From Rachicladosporium sp. CCFEE 5018 (taxonomy: Eukaryota > Ascomycota > Dothideomycetes > Cladosporiales > Cladosporiaceae): a stretch of DNA of 64,000 nucleotides. A model generated the notes under the pieces. The model searched no databases and was not told the origin of the DNA. It worked only from the letters and a program-made list of their open reading frames with translations. Every line of letters begins with the position of its first letter. The stretch's first letter is position 1. The translations under genes and the position numbers were made by a program. Below, in pieces: positions 1 to 10,651 of this stretch. The DNA lies in the NCBI GenBank assembly GCA_002077045.2, contig KZ111164.1:391107-455106 (forward strand), in the 5' to 3' direction.

Positions 1-1
1 A

Positions 2-1408
2 GAGCCTCGCGAGTTCGAAGACACATGTGATCTCCTGCTCCACGGTACCGGCATCTTGAACAACTTCAAGTGGCCCGACATCCCTGGCTTGAAGGACAAG
101 TTCAAGGGCAAGGTCGTGCACACGGCGCGTTGGCCTAAGGATTACCAGAAAGAGCAATGGGCCAACGATCGCGTGGCTGTCATTGGCTCAGGCGCGTCCT
201 CCATCCAGACAGTTCCGAACATGCAGCCTCACACAAAGCACCTTGACATCTTCGTCCGCACAGGTGTATGGTTCGTCCAAATCGCCAACAACTTCGGTAT
301 GAACAAAGAGTACGACCAGAAAGAACGAGACGAGTTCAGGCACAATCCCAAAGCACTCGTAGCTCATGCCAAGGACATCGAGGACCAAGTCAACGGACTC
401 TGGGGCGCTTTCTACGATGGCTCGGAAGCCCAGGCTGGCGCGCAGAAGTTGTTCGGTGAGCGCATGGCAGAATTTATCAAAGACGAGCGGTTACTCAAGG
501 GCTTCACACCCAAGTTTGGCGTCGGCTGCCGACGAATCACTCCAGGGGATCCCTACATGAACGCCATCCAGAACGACAACGTGGACGTACACTTCACGCC
601 CGTCGAATCCTGCACCGAGAAAGGCGTCGTAGGCGGCGACGGTGTAGAGCGCGAAGTTGACACCATCGTCTGCGCCACAGGCTTCGACGTGAGCTACAAG
701 CCTCGCTTCCCGATCGTGGGAGCCAATGGCGTGGATTTGGCGGATAAGTGGAAGATCTGCCCTGAAGCCTACTTGGGTGTCTGCGTGCCCGATATCCCCA
801 ACTTTATCACTTTCATCGGCCCCTCGTGGCCTGTGGAAAACGGCTCAGTGATGGGACCCCTGCACACAGTCAGCGAGTACGCGATCCAGTGGATCAAGAA
901 GATGCAGAATGAGAATGTGAAGAGCTTTGCGCCGACGCAGGAGAAGACTGATGCTTTCAATGATCACGTACAAGTAAGCTTCCCCCCAGTTTCCTCAGTC
1001 CGTTTACGAGGTTTGCTAACCCGAGGGTCCCAGGAGTGGATCAAACACACCGTCTGGAAAGACTCCTGCCGCTCCTGGTACAAGAACAACGCCACCGGCC
1101 GCGTCAACGCCGTCTACCCCGGCTCCTCGATGCACTATCAGAAGCTCATCGAGATTCCGCGCTACGAGGACTTCAACATTACATCGCACTCCAAGAATCC
1201 GTTCGAGTTCCTGGGCATGGGCTGGACGCTGGAGAACAGGGCTGGGCCGGAGGGCGCGGACTGTAGTCCTTATTTGAGTCTGGAGAATGTGGATCCGAAG
1301 TGGTATGAGGCTGTGGGAGGGAATGTGGAGGATTTGAGGAGGTTGAGGCAGGAGGAACGGGGGAAGGAGTTGGGGGGACGGGGGAGGTGGTTGGAGAGGC
1401 GGTTTTGA
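2..1408 (+). CDS. Baeyer-Villiger / flavin-containing monooxygenase, 5' truncated by window edge
   Basis: The reading frame is open from base 2, so the start and the FAD-binding Rossmann motif lie outside the window. Visible are the Baeyer-Villiger fingerprint FxGxxxHxxxW (FKGKVVHTARWP), the NADPH-binding motif VIGSGASS and the late ATGFD motif, in the usual family order. A 60-nt intron at 974-1033 (GTAAGC...CCCAG, branch GCTAAC at 1015-1020) is a multiple of three without a stop. Removing it restores FNDHVQ-EWIKHTVW, the usual family sequence. The exons are 2-973 and 1034-1408, about 448 residues visible. Such enzymes use NADPH, FAD and O2 to turn ketones into esters or lactones; the substrate cannot be read from the sequence. 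The family is clear, the substrate unknown. Confidence 0.9.
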   Translation, partial: EPREFEDTCDLLLHGTGILNNFKWPDIPGLKDKFKGKVVHTARWPKDYQKEQWANDRVAVIGSGASSIQTVPNMQPHTKHLDIFVRTGVWFVQIANNFGMNKEYDQKERDEFRHNPKALVAHAKDIEDQVNGLWGAFYDGSEAQAGAQKLFGERMAEFIKDERLLKGFTPKFGVGCRRITPGDPYMNAIQNDNVDVHFTPVESCTEKGVVGGDGVEREVDTIVCATGFDVSYKPRFPIVGANGVDLADKWKICPEAYLGVCVPDIPNFITFIGPSWPVENGSVMGPLHTVSEYAIQWIKKMQNENVKSFAPTQEKTDAFNDHVQVSFPPVSSVRLRGLLTRGSQEWIKHTVWKDSCRSWYKNNATGRVNAVYPGSSMHYQKLIEIPRYEDFNITSHSKNPFEFLGMGWTLENRAGPEGADCSPYLSLENVDPKWYEAVGGNVEDLRRLRQEERGKELGGRGRWLERRF

Positions 1409-1679
1409 GCAGATGGTGCTGTATAGGATTATGCAGTGTATGAGATCACACGTCACCAATGTTCCTTCCGCTCGTAATAGTCAAATCTGTCACATGAGGA
1501 CCAAGGCTGATCTGGCTGGAGTAATGCGGAGCGTGAAAGGTATCAATTTGAATTGCTTTTACTGTATCACTCGGACTCAAGCTCTACCAGCGAGTCACTT
1601 ATGTCAATCACAGAGGTGTACATGCATACGCCCTGTTGCATTTTGTGTGCGAGCGGTGTGAGATTCCTAACGGTCTACC

Positions 1680-3283
1680 TCACTTTGATCCCGGGAACAA
1701 TGCCTTACCCGCAGCTTTGCCAGCAGCCAGCGCACCACTCAGACCGAACTGCCTGGGCACACCTTCGATGCGGTGGGTCGAGTTGATGTTCTTGACCAGT
1801 GTGATCTGATAGCACGTTGCGCTACCCTGGCGGGAAATGATGGTGCTGTAGGCAAGGAAATACTCCCAGATCTGTGACGATGTTAGCCATGGGTTCAGTG
1901 ACCGGTCTACACTGTTCAACTTACTCGATACCATCTGTCACCATACTTCGCAACAACCTTCTCCTTGTTTCCGATCCAGTTCCTGTACCATCTCCAGAGC
2001 GTCGCAGAGTAGTGCACACCAACAGTATCGATACTCTTGATCTCAAATCCAGCGCCTTCCAGAGAACCGACGAAGAAGTCCAGGGGAGTGGATGCATCAG
2101 CGCCAGGGAAGACGTACTTGTTCATGAACAATCCCCAGATCAGATCCTCGTATTGCCATGGTTTCCGTAAACCAGCGATCTGGAGGAAGAAGGTACCATC
2201 ATCGTCAAGCATATCGTAGACTTGACGAAGAAACTTGCTGAAGTGTCGAACACCGACGTGCTCGGCCATCTCGAGACACGTAATCTTGTCGTAGCCGCCA
2301 GTCGGGACGAAGATGTCGCGATAGTCTTTGCACTCGATGCGCGATTGTGTCTCCGGGATGCCAACCTTCTGGAGACCGTTGTTGCCCCATGCGGTCTGGT
2401 TGCGACCCAGTGTCACACCAGTAGCATGAGCGCCGTAGTTGACAGACGCGAACTTTGCGAGTGTACCCCAGCCGCAGCCAATGTCGAGCATCTTGTCACC
2501 AGGGTTGAGACCGATCTTCTCGCACACAATGGCGAGCTTGTTGTCCTGCAATTGCTCCAAAGTCTCTTCCTTATTGATGTCCGAAATGATGCCAGAGGTG
2601 TAGATCATGCGTGGACCCAGGAACCAGCCGTAGAAGTCATCACCGCGATCGTAGTGATCTCGCACTTGCTCTTCGTCCTGCGAGCGCGTGTGCATGATCA
2701 CCTCCGGGATCATGCCTGTGAAGAAGAACCAGAACAAGGAGATAGTGAAGCGGAAGTTCGCCCAATCGTGACGGTACTCCATGACTTCGAGACAGTCGCC
2801 ATTGAAGTCCACATCGCCTGCAAAGTACATCTCATGAAAGGTCTCCATAGGAATCTTATTACGACCCTTGTACTTCCTCTGGTCGTTGGGCTTCTTGAAG
2901 GTAAGGTAGTGCTCGATGGGGGAGCCAGGAAAGCGAGCCTTCTCATTCAAGCGTGGCGACATTGAAGAGGCTATGAACCAGAAGGAGATCAGGATAGGCA
3001 CAGCGGTGAGGATCGCCAGGAGGATCCATGTTATCAACCCCCCTCTCAGAGACCAAGCAAAGTACGCGGGAACGCCGGCGAGGAGAGTGAGGAGGAAGAG
3101 GGTGTTGAAGTTCTCTGAGCTGGGTCCATCTGCTGGGAGAGGTGCGTTGTTGATCGTTGGGGAGGTGGTCGTCTTGACCCCGAAGTTGGCGGCTTGCTCG
3201 ACAGGGCTTGCGGCGCGGGGAGTGTCGATGAACTCGAACGACTCCTCCGACATGGAGGAGCCAGGCGTCTTGCTGGAAGACAT
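1680..3283 (-). CDS. sphingolipid C9-methyltransferase
   Basis: This is a fungal cyclopropane-fatty-acid-synthase-like enzyme that adds the C9 methyl branch to the sphingoid base of glucosylceramide, at the ER membrane. Two adjacent hydrophobic segments lie near the N-terminus (around residues 55-105). They are followed by the SAM-binding motif MLDIGCGWGTLAKFA and the class signature CLEMAEHVGVRHF. The exons are 3283-1925 and 1871-1680; the intron 1872-1924 (GTAAGT...CACAG) joins GDRWYR to IWEYFLAYS. The product is 516 aa, the normal length. I chose the ATG at 3283 (MSSSKTPG), although the frame stays open upstream to 3586, because the extra sequence looks non-coding. It is transcribed toward the gene on its left; a 388-bp divergent promoter separates it from the eIF2B gene. 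Confidence 0.93.
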
Positions 3284-3671
3284 GCTTGAAGCGAATGTGT
3301 GCCTCAATGGCTGCGTGAAGACCGCGCTTTTGTTGAGGTGCCTGTGAGGCCGAGGTGTTTCACATTTTTGATCAGCGCTACGAAAGCTTGGCCGGCAACC
3401 TTGTTCACTCATATGCATGGAGTGAGTCAGGACAGTATACCTATATTTCGCATTGCATGCTTTTTGCATAGCAACCAAAGATCTCAGAGTAAGTACTGGA
3501 AGTGAGATAGACTGGGAACCTTGTCCTGAGTCGATCTGAACCTGGAGCTGCACTCGAAGACAAAGCCGCCGTGCACCAACATTCACTGTAGAACGACGGC
3601 TTCGAGGTCAAGATTGTGTGTGTCCGACAGGCTGTGGTCTCGACTCATCCAAGAGGGGTACGACCATCACA

Positions 3672-5384
3672 ATGCCTCACGCAACGCATCCCTCACCCGG
3701 GCTGCAAGCTTTCATACTATGCGGCCCTGGCGTCTCTCTCAACACCTTCACATCTTCGCCAAAGGACTTCCCGAAGGCTTTAGTACCCATAGCAAACCGA
3801 CCTATGGTATGGTACCCTCTGGATTGGTGTCATCGAATGGGAATCACAGATGTCACCCTGATCACCCCACCAGAATCGGCAGCGCCACTTCAAGGAGCGC
3901 TCTCGATACACCCTGCCTTGACTAGTATAACGCCTCGACCAGAGATTCTGGCACCTGCGGATCTGACACAGACGACTGGCGCTGGAGAGATTCTGCGACT
4001 GCCTGAAGTACAGAAGGCGATCGCTGGCGACTTCATGATACTACCGTGTGATCTGGTGTCCGAAGTGGAGGGCAGCAAGATTGTTGAGCAATGGCTTGCT
4101 CTGAATCCTCTATCAGTATCTTCCAAGACCAACAAGCGCAAGTCTGGCATGGGCGTCTTCTATCCTACCCAAGGAGTCGAAGGCATAAGTCATAAGAAGG
4201 ACGAGACAGACTTCATCGCCACTGTGCAATTACCCTCGCCCAATGTGCCGGCTCCGGCAGGCTCGTTACGGCCAGATATTGAGGAGCTGGTCATGAGTAT
4301 GCCGACCGACACGCTCAAGGATCTTATCGAAGAGGACAAAGAGACTAGTCTTCGGATACGACAAAGTCTGTTCACCAAGCACGGTAGAGTGAAGATCAAG
4401 ACGAAGCATCGAGACGCACACGTCTACATCTTCCCTCATTGGGTGAAAGATTTTGCAGCGAAGAACGAAAAGTTCGACTCGATCTCGGAGGATCTGCTGG
4501 GATGGTGGGCGAAAGCGAGTTGGCAAGATGGCCTCGGAGCGAAGCTGGGCTTAGACGAGGTGCTGCAGGAGAAGGCATCGACCGACCGTGAAGACAATGG
4601 TGAGTCGAACGAAGACGAGATCGACATCGCGAGTCTCTCCTCGACGACATCCTTGCGGCATCGAACACACACGACTCCGTCGTTCGCCAGCAGGGTCAAC
4701 ATTCCACCCCCACCTGCTGCACCTCCAAGTACGCCGCCACCTCTGCTGGCATACATCCAGCCCTCGCTCCTACCGTCTACCACCACCCCTAACCCCACGC
4801 AACCACTTATCCGCCGTATCGACACAACCTCCGCCCTGCTAAACACCTCACTCTACCTCGCCCGGCAACCCTCCACCCACCCTCTAGCTCATGAGCACAA
4901 ACTCCATCCCACAGCTACCGTCGGCATGCAAAGTCGTGTGTCTCAAGAAGACAGCCTCATAGCCGAGAACGTCAAGCTCGGTTCCCGCGTAAACGTCAAG
5001 GAAACTGTCATCGGCCCGAACTGTGAGATTGGCAATAACGCCCGACTCATCAAGTGTTTACTCATGGACGGTGTCGTTGTCGGCGATGGTGTGCAACTCA
5101 CGGGCTGCATCGTTGGCCGACGAGCGAGGATCGAGGGCGCAAGGGTTGAGAGCGAGGTCTCAGGGGAGAGTGTAGAGGGATCGAAGAAAGGCAAGGGGAA
5201 GGCGAAACAGGGCGATGGAGATGAGGGGAAGACGAGGTTAGTGGAGTGTGAGGTCGCGCCTGGGTTCACTGTTGAAAGTGGGACGCAGGGCAAGGGGGAG
5301 AAGTATATGACTTTCGAGGGTGGAGATGGCATGGAGGGTTTTGATGATGGGGATGGTGATGAGGCGATGGACGATGATCCATAG
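3672..5384 (+). CDS. GCD1: translation initiation factor eIF2B subunit gamma
   Basis: The product is part of the catalytic half of eIF2B, the guanine-nucleotide exchange factor for eIF2, and acts in the cytosol. It has an N-terminal nucleotidyltransferase-like fold with the family stretch KDFPKALVPIANRPMVWYPL. Low-complexity linkers follow (around residues 310-400). A C-terminal left-handed beta-helix of hexapeptide repeats comes last (around VKLGSRVNVKETVIGPNCEI). The tail is acidic (Asp/Glu/Gly-rich). It is a single exon of 570 aa, close to the yeast protein. The ATG at 3672 (ATCACAATGCC) is preferred to the upstream in-frame codon at 3618 because the protein then begins just before the conserved GLQAFILCGP strand. 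Confidence 0.92.
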   Translation: MPHATHPSPGLQAFILCGPGVSLNTFTSSPKDFPKALVPIANRPMVWYPLDWCHRMGITDVTLITPPESAAPLQGALSIHPALTSITPRPEILAPADLTQTTGAGEILRLPEVQKAIAGDFMILPCDLVSEVEGSKIVEQWLALNPLSVSSKTNKRKSGMGVFYPTQGVEGISHKKDETDFIATVQLPSPNVPAPAGSLRPDIEELVMSMPTDTLKDLIEEDKETSLRIRQSLFTKHGRVKIKTKHRDAHVYIFPHWVKDFAAKNEKFDSISEDLLGWWAKASWQDGLGAKLGLDEVLQEKASTDREDNGESNEDEIDIASLSSTTSLRHRTHTTPSFASRVNIPPPPAAPPSTPPPLLAYIQPSLLPSTTTPNPTQPLIRRIDTTSALLNTSLYLARQPSTHPLAHEHKLHPTATVGMQSRVSQEDSLIAENVKLGSRVNVKETVIGPNCEIGNNARLIKCLLMDGVVVGDGVQLTGCIVGRRARIEGARVESEVSGESVEGSKKGKGKAKQGDGDEGKTRLVECEVAPGFTVESGTQGKGEKYMTFEGGDGMEGFDDGDGDEAMDDDP

Positions 5385-5789
5385 CAGGCATATAGCAATC
5401 TCACCAGAAATAGATGCTAGAATACATAATGACTTACATGTCAAGCACCACGAAGCTTCCCTACAAGCAACGCCACTTCCCAAGCCCCCACCATCGGACC
5501 TCCTCTCTTCCACACTTGCAGTCCCGCTACATCAAATAAGCATCAGACCAACACCACCAACACGCCACCCCGATCCTTCGACCCGCCAACCCAGCTCTCC
5601 ACACACGTCCGTCGCAAGCCAACGCGTACACCCATTAGCTGCCGCCTGCACTCGACCACTTACCATCCTTGTTTCTCACCAGCTCCGAGACCTCACGTCA
5701 GCAGCTCTGCGGTGTAAGCAACCACGCGGAGCTAGTGCATTTACTTAGTGCGACACGTATATGGGTCTTCGCTGGATGGCTTGCGTTTG
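5385..5789. other. intergenic, eIF2B gamma 3' end to ATG10 promoter
   Basis: No gene seen. It is C/A-rich between about 5450 and 5650, as expected for a promoter and 5' leader of the following gene. A further upstream ATG10 exon cannot be excluded here. Confidence 0.5.
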
Positions 5790-6563
5790 ATGGCTATTGA
5801 GGCGAGGGAGTTGGATGTGGCGTGCGAGTGGCTTTGTGGCGTTTGGCGGGGTGATGAAGTTGGGAGGGAGAGGAAGGAGGGGAGGGGGTGGGTGGATGTT
5901 GGAATGAGGGAGAGGGTGAGTTGTTGGGTGTACTAGTCGGATTGTGGGACGCGAGGCTGATTAGGGATGCAGTATGGAGTGAGGTATTTGCGGATCACTC
6001 GCGAGGTTGCATTCCCGACTTCCACTGTGGTCGACGCGAGCGATAAAGCAGTGGACGAAGACAGCGACGACGAAGTACCTGATGAAGACGAGGAGATCAT
6101 TGAGAGATCGAGTGCGTGTGAGATGCAGCAGCTACGCACGCGAGTCTGCTACGACATCGATCACTCTGCCTCGTACCAAGTGCCCGTTGTTTACATCAGC
6201 CTTCCCGATCTATCGCCCGCCGCTGCTTCCTCGCCAGAGCAGGTGTACAGTCTCATTGTGCCCAATGCGTACAAGTCGCAGATCCAGGCAGTAGGGACCA
6301 TGGGCGCGCTGAGCATGGGTGAGCACCCAGTAACGGGCTCGCCAGCGTGGTTCGTCCATCCGTGTCTTACGCAAGACGCTATGAGAGCGGTATCCGAGAG
6401 GGAAGCCAACTTGAGCCCAGAAATGTATCTGATGCGGTGGTTTGGGGTCATAGGCTCAAGCATCGGGCTGAGTGTGCCGATCGAAGTCGTTCAGGCTGTT
6501 CAGACGTACAGCAGGGAAGCTGAGGTTGGGTCAGATAACATAGGTACAATCCGCGTGCCATGA
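5790..6563 (+). CDS. ATG10: autophagy E2-like conjugating enzyme Atg10
   Basis: Atg10 transfers Atg12 to Atg5 during autophagosome formation. The catalytic motif is AWFVHPCLT, with Cys at about residue 173, preceded by HPVTGSP and followed by YLMRWFGVIGSSIGLSVP, the usual Atg10 C-terminal block. The frame is interrupted upstream of 5967. A 57-nt intron at 5916-5972 (GTGAGT...TGCAG) repairs it, joining GWVDVGMRER to YGVRYLRITREV, which is the family's first beta-strand. The exons are 5790-5915 and 5973-6563, 238 aa. The start ATG at 5790 gives a shorter N-terminus than usual, so the true start may lie in a further upstream exon. An acidic insert (around residues 65-85) is lineage-specific. Confidence 0.82.
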
Positions 6564-6671
6564 CACCTACCATATGCCCTCTCATGCCGTTGACTCTGTA
6601 TTTTCACGGTCCTTGCCGCCCTCGTGATCGCCTTGGCAATTCTGCTTTGGGTACTTGAAGAGCTGAAGGTC

Positions 6672-7448
6672 TCAATCACTGTCATCCTCACTCATGTCCA
6701 TCTCGCCCTCCGAATCCTCCTCCATAGGCGCATCGCCTTCATCATCGCTCTCGTGTCGCGTTCTCTTGACTCCTTGCGGGCTGGGAGCATCTTCGACCGG
6801 TACTTTGGGCGCTGCCAGCCCGTTCATACCAGGTGGCGGACCGCCCATGCCCGGCGGAGGACCTCCCATGCCCGGTGGCGGACCTCCCATCCCTGGCGGT
6901 GGACCACCCATCCCTGGAGGTGGCCCTCCTATTCCAGGCGTTGGGATTAAAGTAGTTGCTGGAGCGGTGCCAGGTGCCTCGAGACCAGGTGGTGCAGGGA
7001 TCGTGTTCGTAGGTGCTTCCACCGCTGCAGGCTCGCCAGACTGAAGAGGAGGATCGTATTGGCCGGTCATCTTGGCTAGGGTCTTGCTCTTCGACTTTGC
7101 GTATGTGATATTCTAGTACAATGCGTTAGCTGACATGAATCTCACTCTTAAGCGCATTGCACATACCATCTCGTTGCCAAAAAAGTCTAGGCCTTGACAT
7201 GCGCGCATAGCCTGAGTCGCAGCATGCACATCGCGGAACAAAACGTGTGCCTGACCTCGCATCTTGCTATTCTTCACTGCAACGATGTCGAGGACAGGGC
7301 CATACGTCGTGAAGAGCATGTACAATGCTCGCTTCAGGTCGTTCTTGGGGATCTTGTCCGGAAGGTTCCTGAGGTACAGCGATTGGTTCGGTGCGATGCG
7401 CTGCTCGACTGCACCATTGGGCGTAGTCTTGGTGAGGGTCGTCGCCAT
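6672..7448 (-). CDS. U1A/U2B''-type snRNP RNA-binding protein
   Basis: This is a spliceosomal snRNP protein of the U1A/U2B'' (SNF) family. It has one N-terminal RRM with RNP2 SLYLRNLP and RNP1 MRGQAHVLF. Exon 1 (7448-7167) ends at GNEM. A 54-nt intron (7113-7166, GTATGT...TACTAG) joins it to NITYAKSKSKTLAKM in exon 2 (7112-6672), completing beta-4 of the RRM. The second half is Pro/Gly-rich with about five GGPPPGM repeats and ends in an acidic Asp/Glu/Ser tail. There is no second RRM, so it resembles U2B''/Msl1 with a long tail rather than two-RRM U1A. It is 240 aa. Which snRNP it joins cannot be decided from the sequence. Confidence 0.85.
6829..6937 (-). repeat. 21-bp tandem repeat encoding GGPPPGM
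   Basis: About five near-identical 21-bp units lie inside the snRNP gene. They differ mostly at third codon positions, so the peptide repeat is better conserved than the DNA. Confidence 0.85.
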
Positions 7449-7933
7449 GGTAGTCGAATGTGGTAGCGGACTGTAGTACCTTGCACAGCCAAAAATGTTG
7501 CTGTACAACGGTTGCGCAGGAAGCAGCTCGAGTCATGTCACTTTTGCGTCGCAGCTCTCCAGTTCATTCACCTTCCTCACACCTTCTGCAACGATTTGTG
7601 TGCGGTGCTGCGCTGCACTATGTATACCGGATGCGCCATGGATGATGCCTAAAATGATTGCGAAAAGGGCCTGAGGTAATCCAAGTTGCAAACGGCGCCT
7701 CACGTGTATTGTAAGTCTTAACGAGCCTCCTTCAGCCGCATGATACCGGTAATGGTAGGCTCATAGATTCTCTTGATTTCCTATCTCTATCTTCAGCATC
7801 TGCCTGCGTGTTCCCACTTCGAGAATCCCAATCTGCTGACGTCTTTGTCACTTTCAATTTGCCTCGAATTCAGCAACCCGTATCCCGGCGCTGCTGGGCT
7901 TGCGTTGGTCGTCAAGTGGCGAAGTCCGCGAAT
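7449..7933. other. divergent promoter region
   Basis: A 485-bp stretch between the start codons of the snRNP gene (minus) and the flavin monooxygenase (plus). No coding signal was seen. A pyrimidine-rich stretch before 7934 fits a 5' leader. Confidence 0.5.
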
Positions 7934-9704
7934 ATGGCGGACGAGAAGAGTTACGACCTTATAATCGTTGGCGCAGGTATGCAATGAAGCTCTTGCACTC
8001 TGACTACATATACTGATCATCTGCGCAGGTATCTATGGCCTCTGTGCTGCCTCTACATATCTCTCGCTCTACCCTGAGGCGAACATCCGCATCCTCGAGG
8101 CTGGCTCTGACGTTGGCGGCGTATGGGCCACCGAGCGTAGCTACCCAGGCTTCTGGTCACAGTCCGGCACACGCGTTGCTGGCTTTCATGATCTGCCCAT
8201 GAAATCACCTCCACCCGAGCGATCGTACAAAAGCTCCCAGGACTCGAAGCTCGTGAGCAAGTACTTGGAGGACTTCGCGAGTGTGCGAGGCGTGAGAGAG
8301 CGATGCGACTTCAATTCCTCAGTGGGCTCCATCACCAAGCACGGCAGTCTGTGGCAGGTGAGTTGCAAGACCGATAGGCGAGACACCCTCTACTACGGGA
8401 GGAAACTCATCATTGCCACTGGTCTCTTCACACAACCGCGCATTCCCCTTTTCCAAGACCGAGAAACGTTCGAGGGCCCAATCATCCATCAGAAAGACTG
8501 GGGTAGCTCTCGCATATTCACTTCCGAGGAACCTTCTAAAGCCTCTCACACCCACATCACAGTTCTCGGCGGCTCCAAGTCCGCCGCAGACATAGTCTAC
8601 ACTGCCGCCATCGACAAGAACCATCCTCGTAAGGTCAACTGGCTGATCCGCGACACTGGGCCGGGAGCACTTTCCCTGCTCCCTGCGCAAGGCTTGGGCA
8701 AGTATGAGCATATTACCGAGCTTGGTACTACTCGTGTCATCAGCGCACTGAGCTTCGCAAATCCGTGGCTGCCAGAGAACTGGTGGAGTTGGTTCCTGCA
8801 TAAGACATGGGTCGGCGAATGGCTAATGGACTTCATCTGGAATAAGCAACTTGATGACGCTACGGCAAGTGCAAAGTACGATAGTCGTGCTGGTGCCTTA
8901 CCCGGCTTCCGGGATCTGAAATCTGACGCAAGCGCGAGATGGCGAACGGGGTACTTCGGCGCGCTGAACAGGGATCCGGAGGACTTCTGGAATGTGATAG
9001 CCCAGAAAGTGAATGTGTTTCGAGGTGAAGTAGGAAAGCTGGGAAAGGATATCGTGGTGCTGAGTGATGGAAGGGAAATACAGACAGATGTAGTTCTGTT
9101 GGCCACGGGGTTCGAGCAGGCGCATCCCGAGTTCTCTGCCAACGAAGCTGCGGAACTAGGCTTACCTGTGTCGAACGAGCATGCCGAGTTGTTCGAGCGC
9201 GAGCGTGCACACTGGTCTGCACTCGACCACGCCGCCGAGCAGAAGGTGCTGCAAAGGTGGCCCTACCTTCACGACTCACCTCTGCCCACCAAGGAGCAAT
9301 CACACACACCATACCGCCTATACAATCATACCACCCCAGCAGCCGAACCCAGCATCGCCTTCCTCGGGATCCCCCTATGCGCGAACTCCTACCACGTCGC
9401 TTTCGTCCAGTCCCTCTACGCCATCGCGGTCATGGACGGCCACATCAGGCTCCCTGCGCGCGAAGCCATGGAGCAGGACATCGCATACGTGGTGACTTGG
9501 AATCGAAGAAAATACCCTGCTATTGGTGGACCGGGTAATGCCATGGAGTTCGAGATGGTGGCGTATACTGACAAGGTGCTTGGGGAGCTTGGGCTCGAGA
9601 GCCATAAGAAGAAGAGCTGGTGGATGTGGATGACGGAGCCGGTGTGGGCGGAAGAGAATCAAGCACTGCTAGAGGAGTTCAGAGCGAAGTATGTCAAGAT
9701 ATAG
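7934..9704 (+). CDS. FAD/NADPH-dependent flavin-containing monooxygenase
   Basis: Exon 1 (7934-7976) encodes MADEKSYDLIIVGAG. The intron 7977-8028 (GTATGC...GCGCAG) joins it to GIYGLCAAS, completing the FAD motif GxGxxG. Exon 2 runs 8029-9704, 572 aa in total. The second nucleotide motif is VLGGSKSAADIV. The fingerprint FEGPIIHQKDWG fits FxGxxxHxxxW, and LLATGFE is the late motif. Trp-rich segments around NPWLPENWWSWF suggest membrane association or a hydrophobic substrate. It belongs to the class B flavin monooxygenases (FMO/BVMO); the substrate is unknown. It is only distantly similar to the monooxygenase at the left edge, so this is not a recent duplicate. Confidence 0.88.
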
Positions 9705-9724
9705 AGTACACATGATCTAGACTT

Positions 9725-10651
9725 CTATAGAGCGTGAACGAAGTGCATGATCTCGTCGAAGTCTCGAGCCCACACAACGTCCTTAGATCTTCCATGCTGG
9801 ACGTCTGCGACAGACAGGTTGCTGATGTGCTTTACTCCCCGGCCAAGGCGAGTGAACGTCTCGGCCAGGCTGGCCTGGCTTGACTGCATGGGCTCGTCAC
9901 GTATACACACGCCGAGATGGACGGCCGAAAGGCTGTCAAAGTCTGTGGCCGAGTCGCCAACGTACACTTTCAAGCTGTCGAACGATAAAGGGAGTTGCCG
10001 CAGCTTGTCATAGCTCGTTCGCACACCGGGGTCGTCGCCGTTGGTCAAGTCACCTGTGCTGCCTTCTCGAGCATCAAGACCGTCGATCTCGTTGGCAACG
10101 ATGTTCACGCTGTTAATGCCACTGCGCAGCATGTCCTTCTCGGCAGGGCTAATCTCAGCGTTTTGAGCTGCCTCGTTCAGGGCTACTCTGATAAAAGCTG
10201 CACTCCAATTGACACTTACGATCTTCGCCTCTACTGGGGACCCTCGGCGTGTCTGGAGGAATGCTTTCTCCCAGCCGGTCCGCATTGCAAGCTGTCCGCT
10301 TGCAAGCACCTTGGACGCCGCGTCAACGACATCCGCGCTTTTCACTCCGCTAAAGAAGCCAGATTGCGCCACTCGAGCGACGCTCTTTCCTTCGACATGA
10401 GACAAGCTCCGCAGCCATGCGCTCTCTTGCTCCGCATCTGTCCGTTCGTGGGCTAACGGTCGATATTGCCCTTTATGAGCGCTGTAGTCATCGATATAAG
10501 CCTGCCCGAAGCCAGTCCAGGACTTGGTCGCGTTGGAGACTACTCCAAGTCGTCGGTCTCTGGCGCGCGCAATTTCTGCCATGGCGAACATAGTGTCCTT
10601 CCGGGTGAGTGTGCCATCCCAGTCCAGTATCAAATCTATGGGTTCACCCAT
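9725..10651 (-). CDS. HAD-superfamily hydrolase/phosphatase
   Basis: The protein has haloacid-dehalogenase motif I as DWDGTLT near the N-terminus (the first Asp is the nucleophile). Motif IV is VGDSATDFDSL, the usual acidic metal-binding pair. A conserved Ser/Thr-Lys region lies between, so it is probably a small-molecule phosphatase resembling the phosphoserine-phosphatase-like group. It is 308 aa from the ATG at 10651 (MGEPIDLILDWDG). An upstream in-frame ATG at 10687 would only add a basic leader. It converges on the monooxygenase gene, leaving just 20 bp between the stop codons. The substrate is not predictable. Confidence 0.8.
   Translation of the reverse strand: MGEPIDLILDWDGTLTRKDTMFAMAEIARARDRRLGVVSNATKSWTGFGQAYIDDYSAHKGQYRPLAHERTDAEQESAWLRSLSHVEGKSVARVAQSGFFSGVKSADVVDAASKVLASGQLAMRTGWEKAFLQTRRGSPVEAKIVSVNWSAAFIRVALNEAAQNAEISPAEKDMLRSGINSVNIVANEIDGLDAREGSTGDLTNGDDPGVRTSYDKLRQLPLSFDSLKVYVGDSATDFDSLSAVHLGVCIRDEPMQSSQASLAETFTRLGRGVKHISNLSVADVQHGRSKDVVWARDFDEIMHFVHAL

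Noticed and set aside
2222..2965. 247-codon plus-strand open frame
   Set aside because: Antisense shadow of the sphingolipid C9-methyltransferase; no domain, and the minus frame is a certain gene.
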